From Micrococcaceae bacterium Sec5.7 (lineage in GTDB: Bacteria; Actinomycetota; Actinomycetes; Actinomycetales; Micrococcaceae), in contig CP144169.1 in the NCBI GenBank assembly GCA_039636785.1, positions 2,604,001 through 2,668,000 on the forward strand: 64,000 bases of DNA. Reading direction: 5' to 3'. The notes below the pieces were generated by a model. The model made no database searches, was not told where the DNA came from, and was given only the letters and a program-made list of their open reading frames with translations. Positions 7,621 to 16,089 of the stretch are shown here, in pieces (position 1 is the stretch's first letter; the number at the start of each line of letters is the position of its first letter). Made by a program: the position numbers and the translations under genes.

Positions 7621-8754
7621 TTACGTCAGCCAGGTGCGCAGCGCGCGCAGGCACTCTCGGATGGCCTCTGCCTCCACATGTTCGTTGTCCTTATGGGCCA
7701 GCAGCGCATCGCCGGGCCCGAAGTTAACCGCCGGGATGCCCAGTTCGCTGAAGCGCGCGACGTCGGTCCAGCCGTATTTGGGCTTGGGCTCGGCTCCGAC
7801 AGCCGCGACGAAGGACGCGGCAGCAGGATGGTTCAGTCCCGGACGCGCACCGGCGGCGCTGTCCGTCCGGACGACGTCGAAGCCACCCAGCAGTTCACGA
7901 ACGAGGGCTTCCGCCTGATCCGGGGTTTTGTCCGGCGCAAAACGGTAATTGATCTCCACGACGCAACGGTCCGGAATGACGTTTCCAGCTGTGCCGCCGT
8001 GGATCCTCACTGCGTTGAGGCTCTCCCGGTAATCCAGACCGTCCACGTTGATGGTCTGCGCTTGGTACGCCGCCAACCGCCCCAGAATCGGCGCCGCCGC
8101 GTGGATGGCGTTGTTGCCCATCCACGCCCTGGCCGAGTGCGCCGCTTCGCCTTCCGTGGTGGCCTCGAAACGGATGGTGCCGTTACAGCCGCCCTCCACG
8201 GTCCCGTCCGTCGGTTCGAGCAGGATCGCGAAGTCGCCGTCGAGGAGATCCCCGTAGTTGCGGACCAACCTCCCCAGCCCGCTCTTGGTGGCTTCTACTT
8301 CCTCATGGTCGTAGAAAACAAAGGTGACATCCTTGCCCGGCCGGGCACCGCCGTCGAACATTGACGCCGCCAGCGCAAGCTGGACGGCAACTCCGCCCTT
8401 CATGTCAGTGGCACCCCGGCCGTAGAGAACCCCTTCGCCGGGCACTCCCGATTCCCAGGTTGACGGAATGGTGCCCAGCGAACCCTCGGTGAGCGGGAGG
8501 GGGACGGTATCAAGGTGACCAGCCAGAATCACGCGCTCGGGCCGGCCAAGGTTGGTCCGGGCAATGATTGAATCGCCGTCGCGGACCATGGACAGGCCCG
8601 GGACAGCGCCCAGTGCCAGCTCAACGGCGTCGGCGAGTGCCTTTTCGTTTCCGGACACACTGTTGATATCCATCAGTGCGGCGGTCAGGAGCGCAACGTC
8701 CTGGCGAAGGTCCAGCGGTACACGGACGGTTACGGGGGCGGATTCAGCAGTCAC
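7621..8754 (-). CDS. dapE: Succinyl-diaminopimelate desuccinylase
   Basis: A 377-residue M20 metallopeptidase-family enzyme that cleaves N-succinyl-LL-diaminopimelate to LL-DAP in lysine and peptidoglycan-precursor synthesis. Metal ligands and catalytic residues are visible: GHLDTVP (His and Asp near residues 80-82), GRGATDMKGG (bridging Asp near 117), DHEEVE (Glu pair near 151-152), EPTDG, and the C-terminal HKDNEH ligand His. The dimerisation domain starts after NGTIRFEATTEGEAAHSA. I chose the second GTG (8754) because a TAGACT hexamer ends exactly 6 nt before it; an in-frame GTG two codons earlier would start inside the spacer. It is divergent from dapD, with whose product it acts in the same pathway. 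Confidence 0.92.
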   Translation of the reverse strand: MTAESAPVTVRVPLDLRQDVALLTAALMDINSVSGNEKALADAVELALGAVPGLSMVRDGDSIIARTNLGRPERVILAGHLDTVPLPLTEGSLGTIPSTWESGVPGEGVLYGRGATDMKGGVAVQLALAASMFDGGARPGKDVTFVFYDHEEVEATKSGLGRLVRNYGDLLDGDFAILLEPTDGTVEGGCNGTIRFEATTEGEAAHSARAWMGNNAIHAAAPILGRLAAYQAQTINVDGLDYRESLNAVRIHGGTAGNVIPDRCVVEINYRFAPDKTPDQAEALVRELLGGFDVVRTDSAAGARPGLNHPAAASFVAAVGAEPKPKYGWTDVARFSELGIPAVNFGPGDALLAHKDNEHVEAEAIRECLRALRTWLT

Positions 8755-8760
8755 TTTCAC

Positions 8761-8798
8761 AGTCTAGTTCGAGTCCGGCGTCCTCCTCTCGATAGACT
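8761..8798. promoter_or_regulatory. Mirror-image divergent promoters dapE / dapD
   Basis: AGTCTA (8761-8766, read as TAGACT on the minus strand) and TAGACT (8793-8798) are identical -10 hexamers facing outward, 26 bp apart. Each ends exactly 6 nt from the start codon of its gene (GTG 8754, ATG 8805). The two -35 regions must overlap within the 26-bp core. Both messages would be leaderless. Confidence 0.7.
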
Positions 8799-8804
8799 GG
8801 AGTC

Positions 8805-9851
8805 ATGACTGAGACCGCTGCAACCGCCGTGCCCGCAGACCATCCTGAACGCGCTGACCAGCCCGTACCCGCCAACGCCCGCTCCGCGTACGGCTTCGGG
8901 GTGGCAACTATCGCCACAGGCAACGGCGAGGCAACGGTGCTTGACGTCTGGTTCCCGGCCCCGGCTCTCGGCATTGCAGCTGAGAACCTGCGGGCGGTGG
9001 AAAACGCCGATGAATCCCTTGCCCAAATTGCGGCCAACGGCAACGACGCTGACCGCGGTACGGAACAAAAGGTGGTATTCGCCCAGATCAATCTGGACGA
9101 GGCCCCTGCGGACACCGCTGACGCCTACCTCCGCCTGCATCTGCTCTCCCACCGCCTGGTCCAGCCCAACACCATCAATCTGGATGGCGTCTTCGGAAAA
9201 CTCCCCAACGTGGTGTGGACCAACTTCGGCCCGGCTGCGGTGGAGGGCTTTGAGCTGACGCGTGCCAAACTTCGCCGGCGCGGTGCCGTGACCGTGTTCG
9301 GAATCGACAAATTCCCTCGCATGGTGGATTACGTTGTCCCCTCCGGCGTGCGGATTGCCGACGCCGACCGCGTACGGCTGGGCGCTCATCTGGCTCAAGG
9401 CACCACGGTGATGCACGAAGGATTTGTGAACTTCAACGCAGGCACGCTCGGAACATCCATGGTGGAGGGCCGCATCTCCGCAGGTGTCGTGGCAGGCGAT
9501 GGGACAGACGTTGGCGGCGGCGCCTCGATCATGGGCACCCTGTCCGGCGGCGGCAAGGAAAAGATCGCCCTCGGCGAGCGCGTGCTGCTGGGCGCAAACT
9601 CGGGCGTGGGCATCAGCATCGGCGATGACTCCGTAGTTGAGGCCGGCCTGTACGTTACAGCCGGTACCCGCGTCAGGGTGGTCGGTCCCAAGGACGCCGA
9701 CGGCGAGGACACCACAAAGATCGTCAAGGCCGTGGAACTCTCCGGCGTGCCCAACCTGTTGTTCCGCCGCAACTCAACCAGCGGAGCCGTTGAGGTTCTC
9801 CCCCGCAAGGGACAGACCGTTGAGCTCAACGACGCCCTGCACGCCAACTGA
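8805..9851 (+). CDS. dapD: 2,3,4,5-tetrahydropyridine-2,6-dicarboxylate N-succinyltransferase
   Basis: A 348-residue actinobacterial-type DapD. It transfers succinate from succinyl-CoA to tetrahydrodipicolinate, the step that commits to the succinylase branch of DAP synthesis. The central and C-terminal part is a left-handed parallel beta helix made of hexapeptide repeats ([59 protein letters not shown]). The N-terminal domain starts [12 protein letters not shown]. Length agrees with the M. tuberculosis-type enzyme (about 317 aa) plus a short N-terminal tail. It is probably leaderless from ATG 8805. Confidence 0.92.
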   Translation: MTETAATAVPADHPERADQPVPANARSAYGFGVATIATGNGEATVLDVWFPAPALGIAAENLRAVENADESLAQIAANGNDADRGTEQKVVFAQINLDEAPADTADAYLRLHLLSHRLVQPNTINLDGVFGKLPNVVWTNFGPAAVEGFELTRAKLRRRGAVTVFGIDKFPRMVDYVVPSGVRIADADRVRLGAHLAQGTTVMHEGFVNFNAGTLGTSMVEGRISAGVVAGDGTDVGGGASIMGTLSGGGKEKIALGERVLLGANSGVGISIGDDSVVEAGLYVTAGTRVRVVGPKDADGEDTTKIVKAVELSGVPNLLFRRNSTSGAVEVLPRKGQTVELNDALHAN

Positions 9852-9916
9852 ATCGACACTCAACACCCGACAACCGCATTTCAATCGGCCCGAGCAGGGC
9901 CTGAGGGAGTAGCCTC

Positions 9917-10774
9917 GTGGCACGGACAAGCGGCCTGCGCCGCGCGGTGACGATTGTGCTTGCCCTCGTACTGGTCGCTGGAGGCATTTACACGGCTATC
10001 GCCTTGCTGCAGCGTTCGGAAACGCTGGTCACAGAGGGCTGCACCGCCGTCGTCGGTTCCCAGACTGCGGAACTTGCCACAGACCAGGCAGCCAACGCCG
10101 CGCTGATAACAGCCGTCGCCGTGAAGCGGGGACTGCCGCCACGGGCAGCCAGCATTGCCCTGGCCACGGCGATGCAGGAATCGAAACTCCGCAACATCGA
10201 CCACGGGGACCAGGCCGGTCCGGACTCGCGGGGGTTGTTCCAGCAGCGCCCCTCCCAGGGATGGGGGACCGAAGACGAGGTGAAGGATCCGCGCCACGCC
10301 ACCAATGCCTTCTATGATGCCCTGGTCAAGATCCCCGGCTACGAGGCACTCGAAATCACCGATGCCGCCCAGCGGATACAGAGATCGGCCTATCCCCGTG
10401 CGTACGCGCAGCACGAGGCCATGGGGCGCTCCTTCGCCTCGGCATTGACCGGTCAGACTCCGGAAGCCGTCAATTGCACGCTGCGATCCCCCGAAGCCGC
10501 CGGCGAGACCGGCGTGGTGATTGATGAACTGACAGCCGCTTACGGCACCGTGTCAGCAGTTGAGGACGGCCGGCAAGTGGTGGTGGAGGCCAGCGGCAGG
10601 CAGGCCTGGTCCGTTGCCCAGTGGGCGGTCGCCAACGCCAAAGAGCTCTCCGTGAGCCAGGTGGATGTGGACGGGCGCAGCTGGAACCGGCTGAAACGGG
10701 ACGGCTGGCAGGAATCGGACGGGGCTGCCGGCCGGGTGACCATTACGGTTTCGGCGGCTCCCGCGGCAAACTAG
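9917..10774 (+). CDS. Membrane-anchored transglycosylase/lysozyme-like protein
   Basis: A 285-residue protein with a single N-terminal membrane helix (about residues 10-30) and an extracytoplasmic domain. ALATAMQESKLRNIDHGD (about 81-98) followed by DSRGLFQQRPSQGWGT (103-118) resembles the catalytic core of lytic-transglycosylase-like folds, with Glu88 in the position of the catalytic acid. Similar actinobacterial proteins are often annotated only as hypothetical. The C-terminal 110 residues are a separate small domain. GTG 9917 has GAGGGAG 7 nt upstream. It follows dapD by 65 nt in the same direction and may be cotranscribed. A peptidoglycan-related role is inferred from the fold and from the neighbouring DAP genes. 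Confidence 0.6.
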   Translation: MARTSGLRRAVTIVLALVLVAGGIYTAIALLQRSETLVTEGCTAVVGSQTAELATDQAANAALITAVAVKRGLPPRAASIALATAMQESKLRNIDHGDQAGPDSRGLFQQRPSQGWGTEDEVKDPRHATNAFYDALVKIPGYEALEITDAAQRIQRSAYPRAYAQHEAMGRSFASALTGQTPEAVNCTLRSPEAAGETGVVIDELTAAYGTVSAVEDGRQVVVEASGRQAWSVAQWAVANAKELSVSQVDVDGRSWNRLKRDGWQESDGAAGRVTITVSAAPAAN

Positions 10775-10797
10775 CGCACCGCGGTCATCAGGCGCCC

Positions 10798-11373
10798 TCA
10801 GACGAGGAGATCCACAACCGGCTTCACATAGCTGCGGAACACATCCGGCTGCGACAGCAGCCCGTGGCTCATGATGATCTTGTCCGGTTCGAGATACCAG
10901 GCACGGTGTTCGATCAGCGGCAGTTCGATGATGGTCAGTGTGAAGTCCCTGGAACTGCGGCCGACTTCAAGCAACCGGTCATCAACCAGGTCTCCCAACA
11001 GCTGAACTGTCCCGTTGGCTTCCCGCTCAGCCTCCAGCACTGCGTATTCGCTGCGCCGTTCCCGCGCCCACGTCAGTGCCGAGCCAAAATGCGCTTGAAG
11101 TACCCGCCGAAGCGCGGGTGAATTGCCGAACGCTTTGAAGTTTGGCGGGGCCAGCTCCGGCGCCATCTGCGGATGTGCCTTGAGTAGCTGCTCCCACCAG
11201 GCTTCCCACTCAGTCTTGAGCGCACTGATGCCGCCGACTTCTGCAGTGAGGTGGGTGTGATCTGCGGGGCGTATCTTAGGGGTGGCATGCGAGAGCGAGG
11301 GACGGCCGGCGCCGTCCAGTCCGGCTGCATCACGCACATACAGGGCGATGAGCATTGGCCCCGACATATCCAT
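10798..11373 (-). CDS. Conserved hypothetical protein
   Basis: A 191-residue soluble protein I do not recognise. It begins MDMSGPMLIALYVRDAAGL and has a central acidic/aromatic stretch (ALKTEWEAWWEQLLKAH), then a helical region and a C-terminal FTLTIIELPLIEHRAWYLEP segment. There is no signal peptide or membrane helix. The ATG at 11373 has a GGAGG ribosome site 7 nt upstream; a longer frame starting 12 codons earlier lacks one. It is convergent with the transglycosylase-like gene (23 nt gap) and 117 nt downstream of the TetR gene in the same orientation. Confidence 0.65.
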   Translation of the reverse strand: MDMSGPMLIALYVRDAAGLDGAGRPSLSHATPKIRPADHTHLTAEVGGISALKTEWEAWWEQLLKAHPQMAPELAPPNFKAFGNSPALRRVLQAHFGSALTWARERRSEYAVLEAEREANGTVQLLGDLVDDRLLEVGRSSRDFTLTIIELPLIEHRAWYLEPDKIIMSHGLLSQPDVFRSYVKPVVDLLV

Positions 11374-11490
11374 GGTGATCCTCCAGCCGGGACCGCCTGT
11401 GTGGTGCATCCGAATGCCTCCCTTGGCATGATCTCTCTGGTCCGGTTACCCGATCCCCGTCTTCCAGTCTATTCCCGAAGCCCCCGGACG

Positions 11491-12132
11491 TTAACGGGAT
11501 CTCGCTCTGGCATTCATGCCTGCGAGGTGGGATTCAAGGACGTCGCGGCACATCTGCGCAGTCATCCACTCCGGTTGGAGCAGGGCGTGCATGCACAGCC
11601 CGTCCAGGGTGGCGAGAAGCCGCTCCGCTTCCGTCACCAGCATGTGGTGTCCACCGGCGTCGTCGTCCACCAGTTCAGTGACTACCAGTTCAGCGACTAT
11701 CTGCCCGACGACGGCTGCCACGGCGCGGTGGCTCCGGTCTGCTTCGCCTGCCAGGTACCGCTTGATGCGGGCGGCGTTTTTGAACGCCATCCACGCACAC
11801 GCCTCCACGGCGCGTTCCTCGTCCAGCGGCAGGAACTCGCCCAGCAGTGTTAATACGGCCTCGTAATGCTCCGGCGAGCCCGGAGCCAGCCCGGACATAG
11901 CCTCCCTGGCGGCCACTAGGCGCCCGGTAACCCGGTCCACCACGGCGGCGAAGGAGTAGACCAGCAACTCTTCGCTTCCGGCAAAGTAGTGCCGGACGGA
12001 GCCCACTGCCAGCCCCGCCTCATCTGCTACTTCGCGGAGGGAAGCCCGCTCCAGTCCGTCTGCGGCAATGATCCGGAAGACGGCTTCAACAACTTCCTGC
12101 CGCCGGGCAACGGGATCCACGATTTTAGGCAT
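11491..12132 (-). CDS. TetR/AcrR family transcriptional regulator
   Basis: A 213-residue repressor with an N-terminal helix-turn-helix (RIIAADGLERASLREVADEAGLAVGSVRHYF, about residues 18-48) ending in the TetR-typical recognition helix. The C-terminal ligand-binding/dimerisation domain contains EACAWMAFKNAARIKRYL, similar to the BetI-type C-terminal domain. The effector is unknown. A 6-2-6 inverted repeat AGCACA-CA-TGTGCT lies 12-25 nt upstream of its start, a natural autoregulatory operator. galE is divergent and only 107 nt away, so it could share control. Confidence 0.85.
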   Translation of the reverse strand: MPKIVDPVARRQEVVEAVFRIIAADGLERASLREVADEAGLAVGSVRHYFAGSEELLVYSFAAVVDRVTGRLVAAREAMSGLAPGSPEHYEAVLTLLGEFLPLDEERAVEACAWMAFKNAARIKRYLAGEADRSHRAVAAVVGQIVAELVVTELVDDDAGGHHMLVTEAERLLATLDGLCMHALLQPEWMTAQMCRDVLESHLAGMNARARSR

Positions 12133-12143
12133 TCCTAGTATTT

Positions 12144-12157
12144 AGCACACATGTGCT
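12144..12157. promoter_or_regulatory. Candidate TetR operator
   Basis: An inverted repeat AGCACA (12144-12149) / TGTGCT (12152-12157) with a 2-nt spacer, lying directly upstream of the TetR start codon (12132) and overlapping its likely promoter. Repression of its own gene is the simplest reading. Confidence 0.5.
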
Positions 12158-12227
12158 GCCAAGCTGCCGTGCCACACCGGCGGCTGCCGAACTCAGCAAC
12201 ACCCGGCAGGCCGCGCCGGAATTGGGA

Positions 12228-12233
12228 TAGCGT
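12228..12233 (+). promoter_or_regulatory. galE -10 element (leaderless)
   Basis: TAGCGT ends exactly 6 nt before ATG 12240. The intervening TGGAGC contains GGAG, but it is too close to the start codon to be a normal Shine-Dalgarno. Confidence 0.6.
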
Positions 12234-12239
12234 TGGAGC

Positions 12240-13253
12240 ATGAAAATTCTGGTCACGGGAGGCACCGGCTACATCGGTTCCCACACTGTTCTGTCCCTGC
12301 AGGAAGCCGGCCATGAGGTGGTGGTCATCGACAACCTCGTGAACTCGAGTGAAGAGTCATTGCGCCGCGTCGCGGAACTCAGTGGCAAAACAGCGGTGTT
12401 CCACCACGTTGATCTAGTGGACGAGCCCGCCGTGGAGGAGGTCTTCGCCCGGCACAGCATCGACGCCGTAATCCACTTTGCCGGCCTCAAAGCCGTGGGC
12501 GAGTCCGTCCGCGAACCGCTGAAGTATTACTACAACAATCTCGTGGGCACGCTGAACCTGATCCGGGTCATGGACAGGCACAACGTCCGCTCCATCGTGT
12601 TCAGCTCCTCAGCCACCGTCTACGGCGAACACAATCCGATTCCCTATGTGGAAAAAATGGAAATCGGCGCCAACAACCCCTACGGACGCACCAAGGAACA
12701 GATCGAGGACATCCTCGCCGACCTCGGCGCCGCGGACGACCGCTGGCACATTGCGCTGCTGCGCTACTTCAACCCGGTGGGTGCGCACCCCTCCGGCCGG
12801 ATCGGCGAGGATCCGCAAGGGATCCCCAACAACCTGGTCCCCTTCATCGCCCAGGTTGCCGTGGGCCGCCGCGACAAACTCATGGTCTTCGGCGGCGACT
12901 ACGACACTCCCGACGGCACATGCCTGCGCGACTACATCCACGTGGTGGACCTCGCCGAAGGCCACCTGGCCGCCCTGAACCATGTGACCGACCGCACCGG
13001 CGTGTTCCGCTGGAACCTCGGCTCCGGCAAGGGATCCTCCGTACTGGACGTGCTGCGCTCCTTCGAAAAGGCAGTGGGCCACGAACTCCCCTACGAGATC
13101 ACCGGCCGCCGCGCCGGCGACCTCCCCGCCTTCTGGGCAGACGCCGCCTCAGCCCTCGCCGACCTGAGCTGGTCCACCACCAAAACCGTCGACCAGATGT
13201 GCGAGGACCACTGGCGCTGGCAGAAGAACAACCCGCTGGGCTATCAGTCCTAG
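12240..13253 (+). CDS. galE: UDP-glucose 4-epimerase
   Basis: A 337-residue extended short-chain dehydrogenase that interconverts UDP-glucose and UDP-galactose using tightly bound NAD. The nucleotide motif is TGGTGYIGSH (about residues 6-15), followed by DNLVNSS and HFAGLKAVGESV. The catalytic triad is readable as Ser124 (FSSSATVYGE), Tyr148 and Lys152 (NNPYGRTKEQ). Length equals the E. coli enzyme (338 aa). It provides UDP-Gal for cell-surface polysaccharide and allows galactose use; a GH35 beta-galactosidase lies 31 kb further on. It is a single gene, convergent with gltA, and closed by twin hairpins. Confidence 0.95.
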   Translation: MKILVTGGTGYIGSHTVLSLQEAGHEVVVIDNLVNSSEESLRRVAELSGKTAVFHHVDLVDEPAVEEVFARHSIDAVIHFAGLKAVGESVREPLKYYYNNLVGTLNLIRVMDRHNVRSIVFSSSATVYGEHNPIPYVEKMEIGANNPYGRTKEQIEDILADLGAADDRWHIALLRYFNPVGAHPSGRIGEDPQGIPNNLVPFIAQVAVGRRDKLMVFGGDYDTPDGTCLRDYIHVVDLAEGHLAALNHVTDRTGVFRWNLGSGKGSSVLDVLRSFEKAVGHELPYEITGRRAGDLPAFWADAASALADLSWSTTKTVDQMCEDHWRWQKNNPLGYQS

Positions 13254-13271
13254 TCCTTCCCATTCATCGGT

Positions 13272-13319
13272 TGCTCTGTAACTGCCCTTATGGGCCCTCA
13301 CAAGGGCAGTTACGGAGCA
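13272..13319. terminator. Long hairpin at galE 3' end
   Basis: An 18-bp stem (13272-13289 with 13302-13319) with one G-U wobble and a 12-nt loop, containing the core GTAACTGCCCTT / AAGGGCAGTTAC. There is no U-tract. It starts 18 nt after the galE stop and is one of two adjacent hairpins between convergent galE and gltA. Confidence 0.8.
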
Positions 13320-13336
13320 GTCGATGACGACTATCG

Positions 13337-13380
13337 ACGACGGCGGCCGCCCACCTCGCAAGGTGAGCGGCCGCCGTCGT
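13337..13380. terminator. Long hairpin at gltA 3' end
   Basis: ACGACGGCGGCCGC (13337-13350) pairs perfectly with 13367-13380, then after one mismatch CACCT (13352-13356) pairs with AGGTG (13361-13365), leaving a 4-nt loop. Very stable. It lies 35 nt beyond the gltA stop on the minus strand. Confidence 0.85.
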
Positions 13381-13414
13381 GATTAACCAGGTTTCGCGGA
13401 GCCCGGGGACTGCG

Positions 13415-14698
13415 CTATACGGAGGGGTACTGCCGTTCCGGCTCTCCGATGTAGAGCTGACGCGGACGGCCGATCTTGGTATTGGGATCGCTGATCATTT
13501 CGCGCCACTGGGCAATCCAGCCCGGCAGGCGGCCGATGGCGAAGAGCACCGTGAACATCTTCTCCGGGAAACCCATGGCCTTGTAGATCAGGCCGGTGTA
13601 GAAGTCCACGTTCGGGTAAAGCTTTCGCTCGATGAAGTAGTCATCCTGCAGCGCCTTCTCTTCGAGCCGCATGGCGATGTCTAGAAGTTCGTCGTTGCCG
13701 CCGAGCTTGCCGAGGATCTCGTGTGCCGTTGCCTTGATGATCTTGGCGCGGGGATCGTAGTTCTTGTAGACGCGGTGCCCGAACCCCATCAGGCGCACGC
13801 CGTCTTCCTTGTTCTTGACTTTCTCCATGTAGTCCTCCGGCTTGATGCCGTCGGCCTGGATCTGGCGCAGCATCTTGAGCACTGCCTCGTTGGCGCCGCC
13901 GTGGGCAGGGCCGAAGAGTGCATTGATGCCTGCAGAAACCGAAGCGAACAGGTTGGCGTTGGAGGAACCCACCAGGCGCACGGTGGACGTGGAGCAGTTC
14001 TGCTCGTGGTCTGCGTGCAGGATCAGCAGGAGGTCCAGTGCCTTAACGATCACCGGGTCCATCTCGTACTGCTCGGCCGGCAGGCCGAAGCTGAGGCGCA
14101 GGAAGTTCTCCACGAGGTTCATGGAGTTGTCCGGGTACAGCATGGGCTGGCCGATTGACTTCTTGTGGGCGTAGGCAGCAATCACCGGCATCTTGGCCAT
14201 CAGGCGGATGGTGGAAACTTCCACCTGCTCGGCGTTGAACGGATCCAGCGAGTCCTGGTAGAACGTGGAGAGCGCGGACACGGCCGACGACAGCACAGGC
14301 ATCGGGTGCGCGTCGCGCGGGAAACCGCTGAAGAAGCCCTTGAGCTCTTCGTGCAGCAGGGTGTGGTGGCGGATGCGCTGGTCAAAAGCCTCCAGCTCGG
14401 TGGGGGTGGGCAGGTTGCCGTAGATCAGCAGGTATGAAACTTCCAGAAAACTGGAGTGCTGGGCAAGCTGCTCGATCGGGTACCCGCGGTAACGCAGGAT
14501 TCCGGCATCGCCGTCGATGTAGGTGATTGCCGAGGTGGTTGCTGCGGTATTCATGAAGCCAGGGTCAAAGGCGACTGCACCCGTCTGCTTCAGCAGCTTG
14601 GAAACGTCATAGCCTTCGTTTCCTTCAACAACCTTGATGCGCGGGAGCTTGAGCTCGCCACCTGCATGCAGCAGGGTTGCGCTTTTGGTCTCAGTCAT
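13415..14698 (-). CDS. gltA: Citrate synthase
   Basis: A 427-residue type II (hexameric bacterial) citrate synthase that condenses oxaloacetate and acetyl-CoA at the entry to the TCA cycle. Active-site segments: HADHEQN, GPAHGGANEAVLKML (catalytic His), GFGHRVYKNYDPRA (His and Arg), and DFYTGLIYKAMGFP (catalytic Asp). The N-terminal NADH/regulatory-type domain (VEGNEGYDVSKLL) is present, as in proteobacterial and corynebacterial GltA. ATG 14698 has AAGGGGA 6 nt upstream; the open frame extends 42 codons further, but that stretch is not conserved protein. The 229-nt upstream gap holds the promoter and possible regulator sites that I could not identify. Confidence 0.95.
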   Translation of the reverse strand: MTETKSATLLHAGGELKLPRIKVVEGNEGYDVSKLLKQTGAVAFDPGFMNTAATTSAITYIDGDAGILRYRGYPIEQLAQHSSFLEVSYLLIYGNLPTPTELEAFDQRIRHHTLLHEELKGFFSGFPRDAHPMPVLSSAVSALSTFYQDSLDPFNAEQVEVSTIRLMAKMPVIAAYAHKKSIGQPMLYPDNSMNLVENFLRLSFGLPAEQYEMDPVIVKALDLLLILHADHEQNCSTSTVRLVGSSNANLFASVSAGINALFGPAHGGANEAVLKMLRQIQADGIKPEDYMEKVKNKEDGVRLMGFGHRVYKNYDPRAKIIKATAHEILGKLGGNDELLDIAMRLEEKALQDDYFIERKLYPNVDFYTGLIYKAMGFPEKMFTVLFAIGRLPGWIAQWREMISDPNTKIGRPRQLYIGEPERQYPSV

Positions 14699-14927
14699 GG
14701 AGTCCCCTTCATGAGGCGTCTGGGCCTCTGTAGAAAGCTTGATCCAACATCCGGTGAGCCGGCCGCGCACCCTGCAGGGACAGGATTGCCAGCGCCCGGG
14801 CTGCCTACTTGTAGAAGCCACCATTGATAGTCAGTTAAAAAGTACCGCCCCTTGGCAAGGTGTCACTAATCCTGGACCGCTGAACTGCACCCAAAATGCG
14901 TCACTTGTGGCGGGAGTCACGTGATTG

Positions 14928-16076
14928 TTACGGGCCTGTGGCCAGACGCGCCACGGCAGCATCGATCCGTTCGTCCGTCCCGGTCAGCGCAACCCGCACA
15001 AATCCGTTGCCGGCGTCGCCGTAAAACACTCCAGGGCCCACCACAATTCCACGCTCTGCAAGCCGTCCCACGGTGTCCCAGGTTGCTTCACCGGCCGTGG
15101 ACCAGAGATACAGCCCTGCCTTGGATTCATGGATTTCCAGACCGAACTGCTGCAGTGCAGGAGTGATCCGTTCCCGGCGGCCGCGGTACAGGTCCTTCTG
15201 CGCCTGCACATGGCTGTCATCGGCGAGGGCAACACGCATGGCTTCCTGGACCGGGTAGGGAACGATCATGCCGGCATGCTTTCGGCTGTTCACCAGATTG
15301 GCCATGAGCGAGGGGTCGCCGGCAACGAACGCCGCCCGGTAGCCGGCCAGGTTGGACTGCTTGCTCAGCGAATACACGGCCAACAGTCCTTCGTGTGATC
15401 CGCCGGCAACGCGCGGATCGAGAATGCTGGGAACCGCTTCGCCGCCGCGCTGGAGGTCCCATTCGCCCCAGCCCAGTTCGGCGTAGCATTCATCCGATGC
15501 CACCACTGCGCCGAGTTCGCGTGCCTGGTCAACAATCCGCTTCAGGGACTCGGTGTTGCGGACGCTTCCCGTGGGGTTCCCCGGCGAGTTGATCCAGATC
15601 AGGCGCACTTTGGCACGCGTGGCCGCATCCAGTTCATCGAGGTCGTCGGCAGCAACTGCCGTAGCGCCGGCGAATGTGGCGCCGATGTCGTAGGTGGGGT
15701 ATGCCACAGATGGACGCACAACAACGTCGCCCGGCTTCAGCCCCAGCAGCATTGGCAGCCATGCCACAAGTTCCTTGGAGCCGATGGTGGGCATCACGTT
15801 GTGGGGGTCCAGCCCGACCACACCGCGGCGGCGTTCAAACCACGCCGCGACGGCTTCGCGCAATGCGGGCGTGCCGTGCACCGTGGGGTATCCCGGGGCG
15901 TCAGCGGCATTCCGGAGTGCGTCCTGTACCAGCGCCGGAGTGGGGTCCACAGGTGTGCCTATTGAAAGATTGACTGCGCCGTCGGGGTGCCTGGCCGCTG
16001 AAGCAAGAAATGGCGCCATAGCCTCCCAAGGGTAATCGGGAAGGCTGAGACCGAAACTGCGCACAGCAGATTTCAC
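14928..16076 (-). CDS. dapC: Succinyldiaminopimelate transaminase
   Basis: A 382-residue fold-type I PLP aminotransferase of the actinobacterial DapC group (start GLSLPDYPWEAMAPF). PLP contacts include PTIGSKELVAWLP, WINSPGNPTGSV (Asn that hydrogen-bonds PLP), SDECYAELGWGEW (Asp for the pyridine nitrogen), and YSLSKQSNLAGYR with the Schiff-base Lys. It makes N-succinyl-LL-DAP from N-succinyl-2-amino-6-oxopimelate, the step between DapD and DapE. The start is uncertain: GTG 16076, 13 nt after the fdxA stop, gives the best length, but its ribosome site is weak. The fdxA-dapC pair is conserved in actinobacteria (Rv1177-Rv1178 in M. tuberculosis, as I recall). Confidence 0.88.
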   Translation of the reverse strand: MKSAVRSFGLSLPDYPWEAMAPFLASAARHPDGAVNLSIGTPVDPTPALVQDALRNAADAPGYPTVHGTPALREAVAAWFERRRGVVGLDPHNVMPTIGSKELVAWLPMLLGLKPGDVVVRPSVAYPTYDIGATFAGATAVAADDLDELDAATRAKVRLIWINSPGNPTGSVRNTESLKRIVDQARELGAVVASDECYAELGWGEWDLQRGGEAVPSILDPRVAGGSHEGLLAVYSLSKQSNLAGYRAAFVAGDPSLMANLVNSRKHAGMIVPYPVQEAMRVALADDSHVQAQKDLYRGRRERITPALQQFGLEIHESKAGLYLWSTAGEATWDTVGRLAERGIVVGPGVFYGDAGNGFVRVALTGTDERIDAAVARLATGP

Positions 16077-16089
16077 TGACGCGCCGCGC

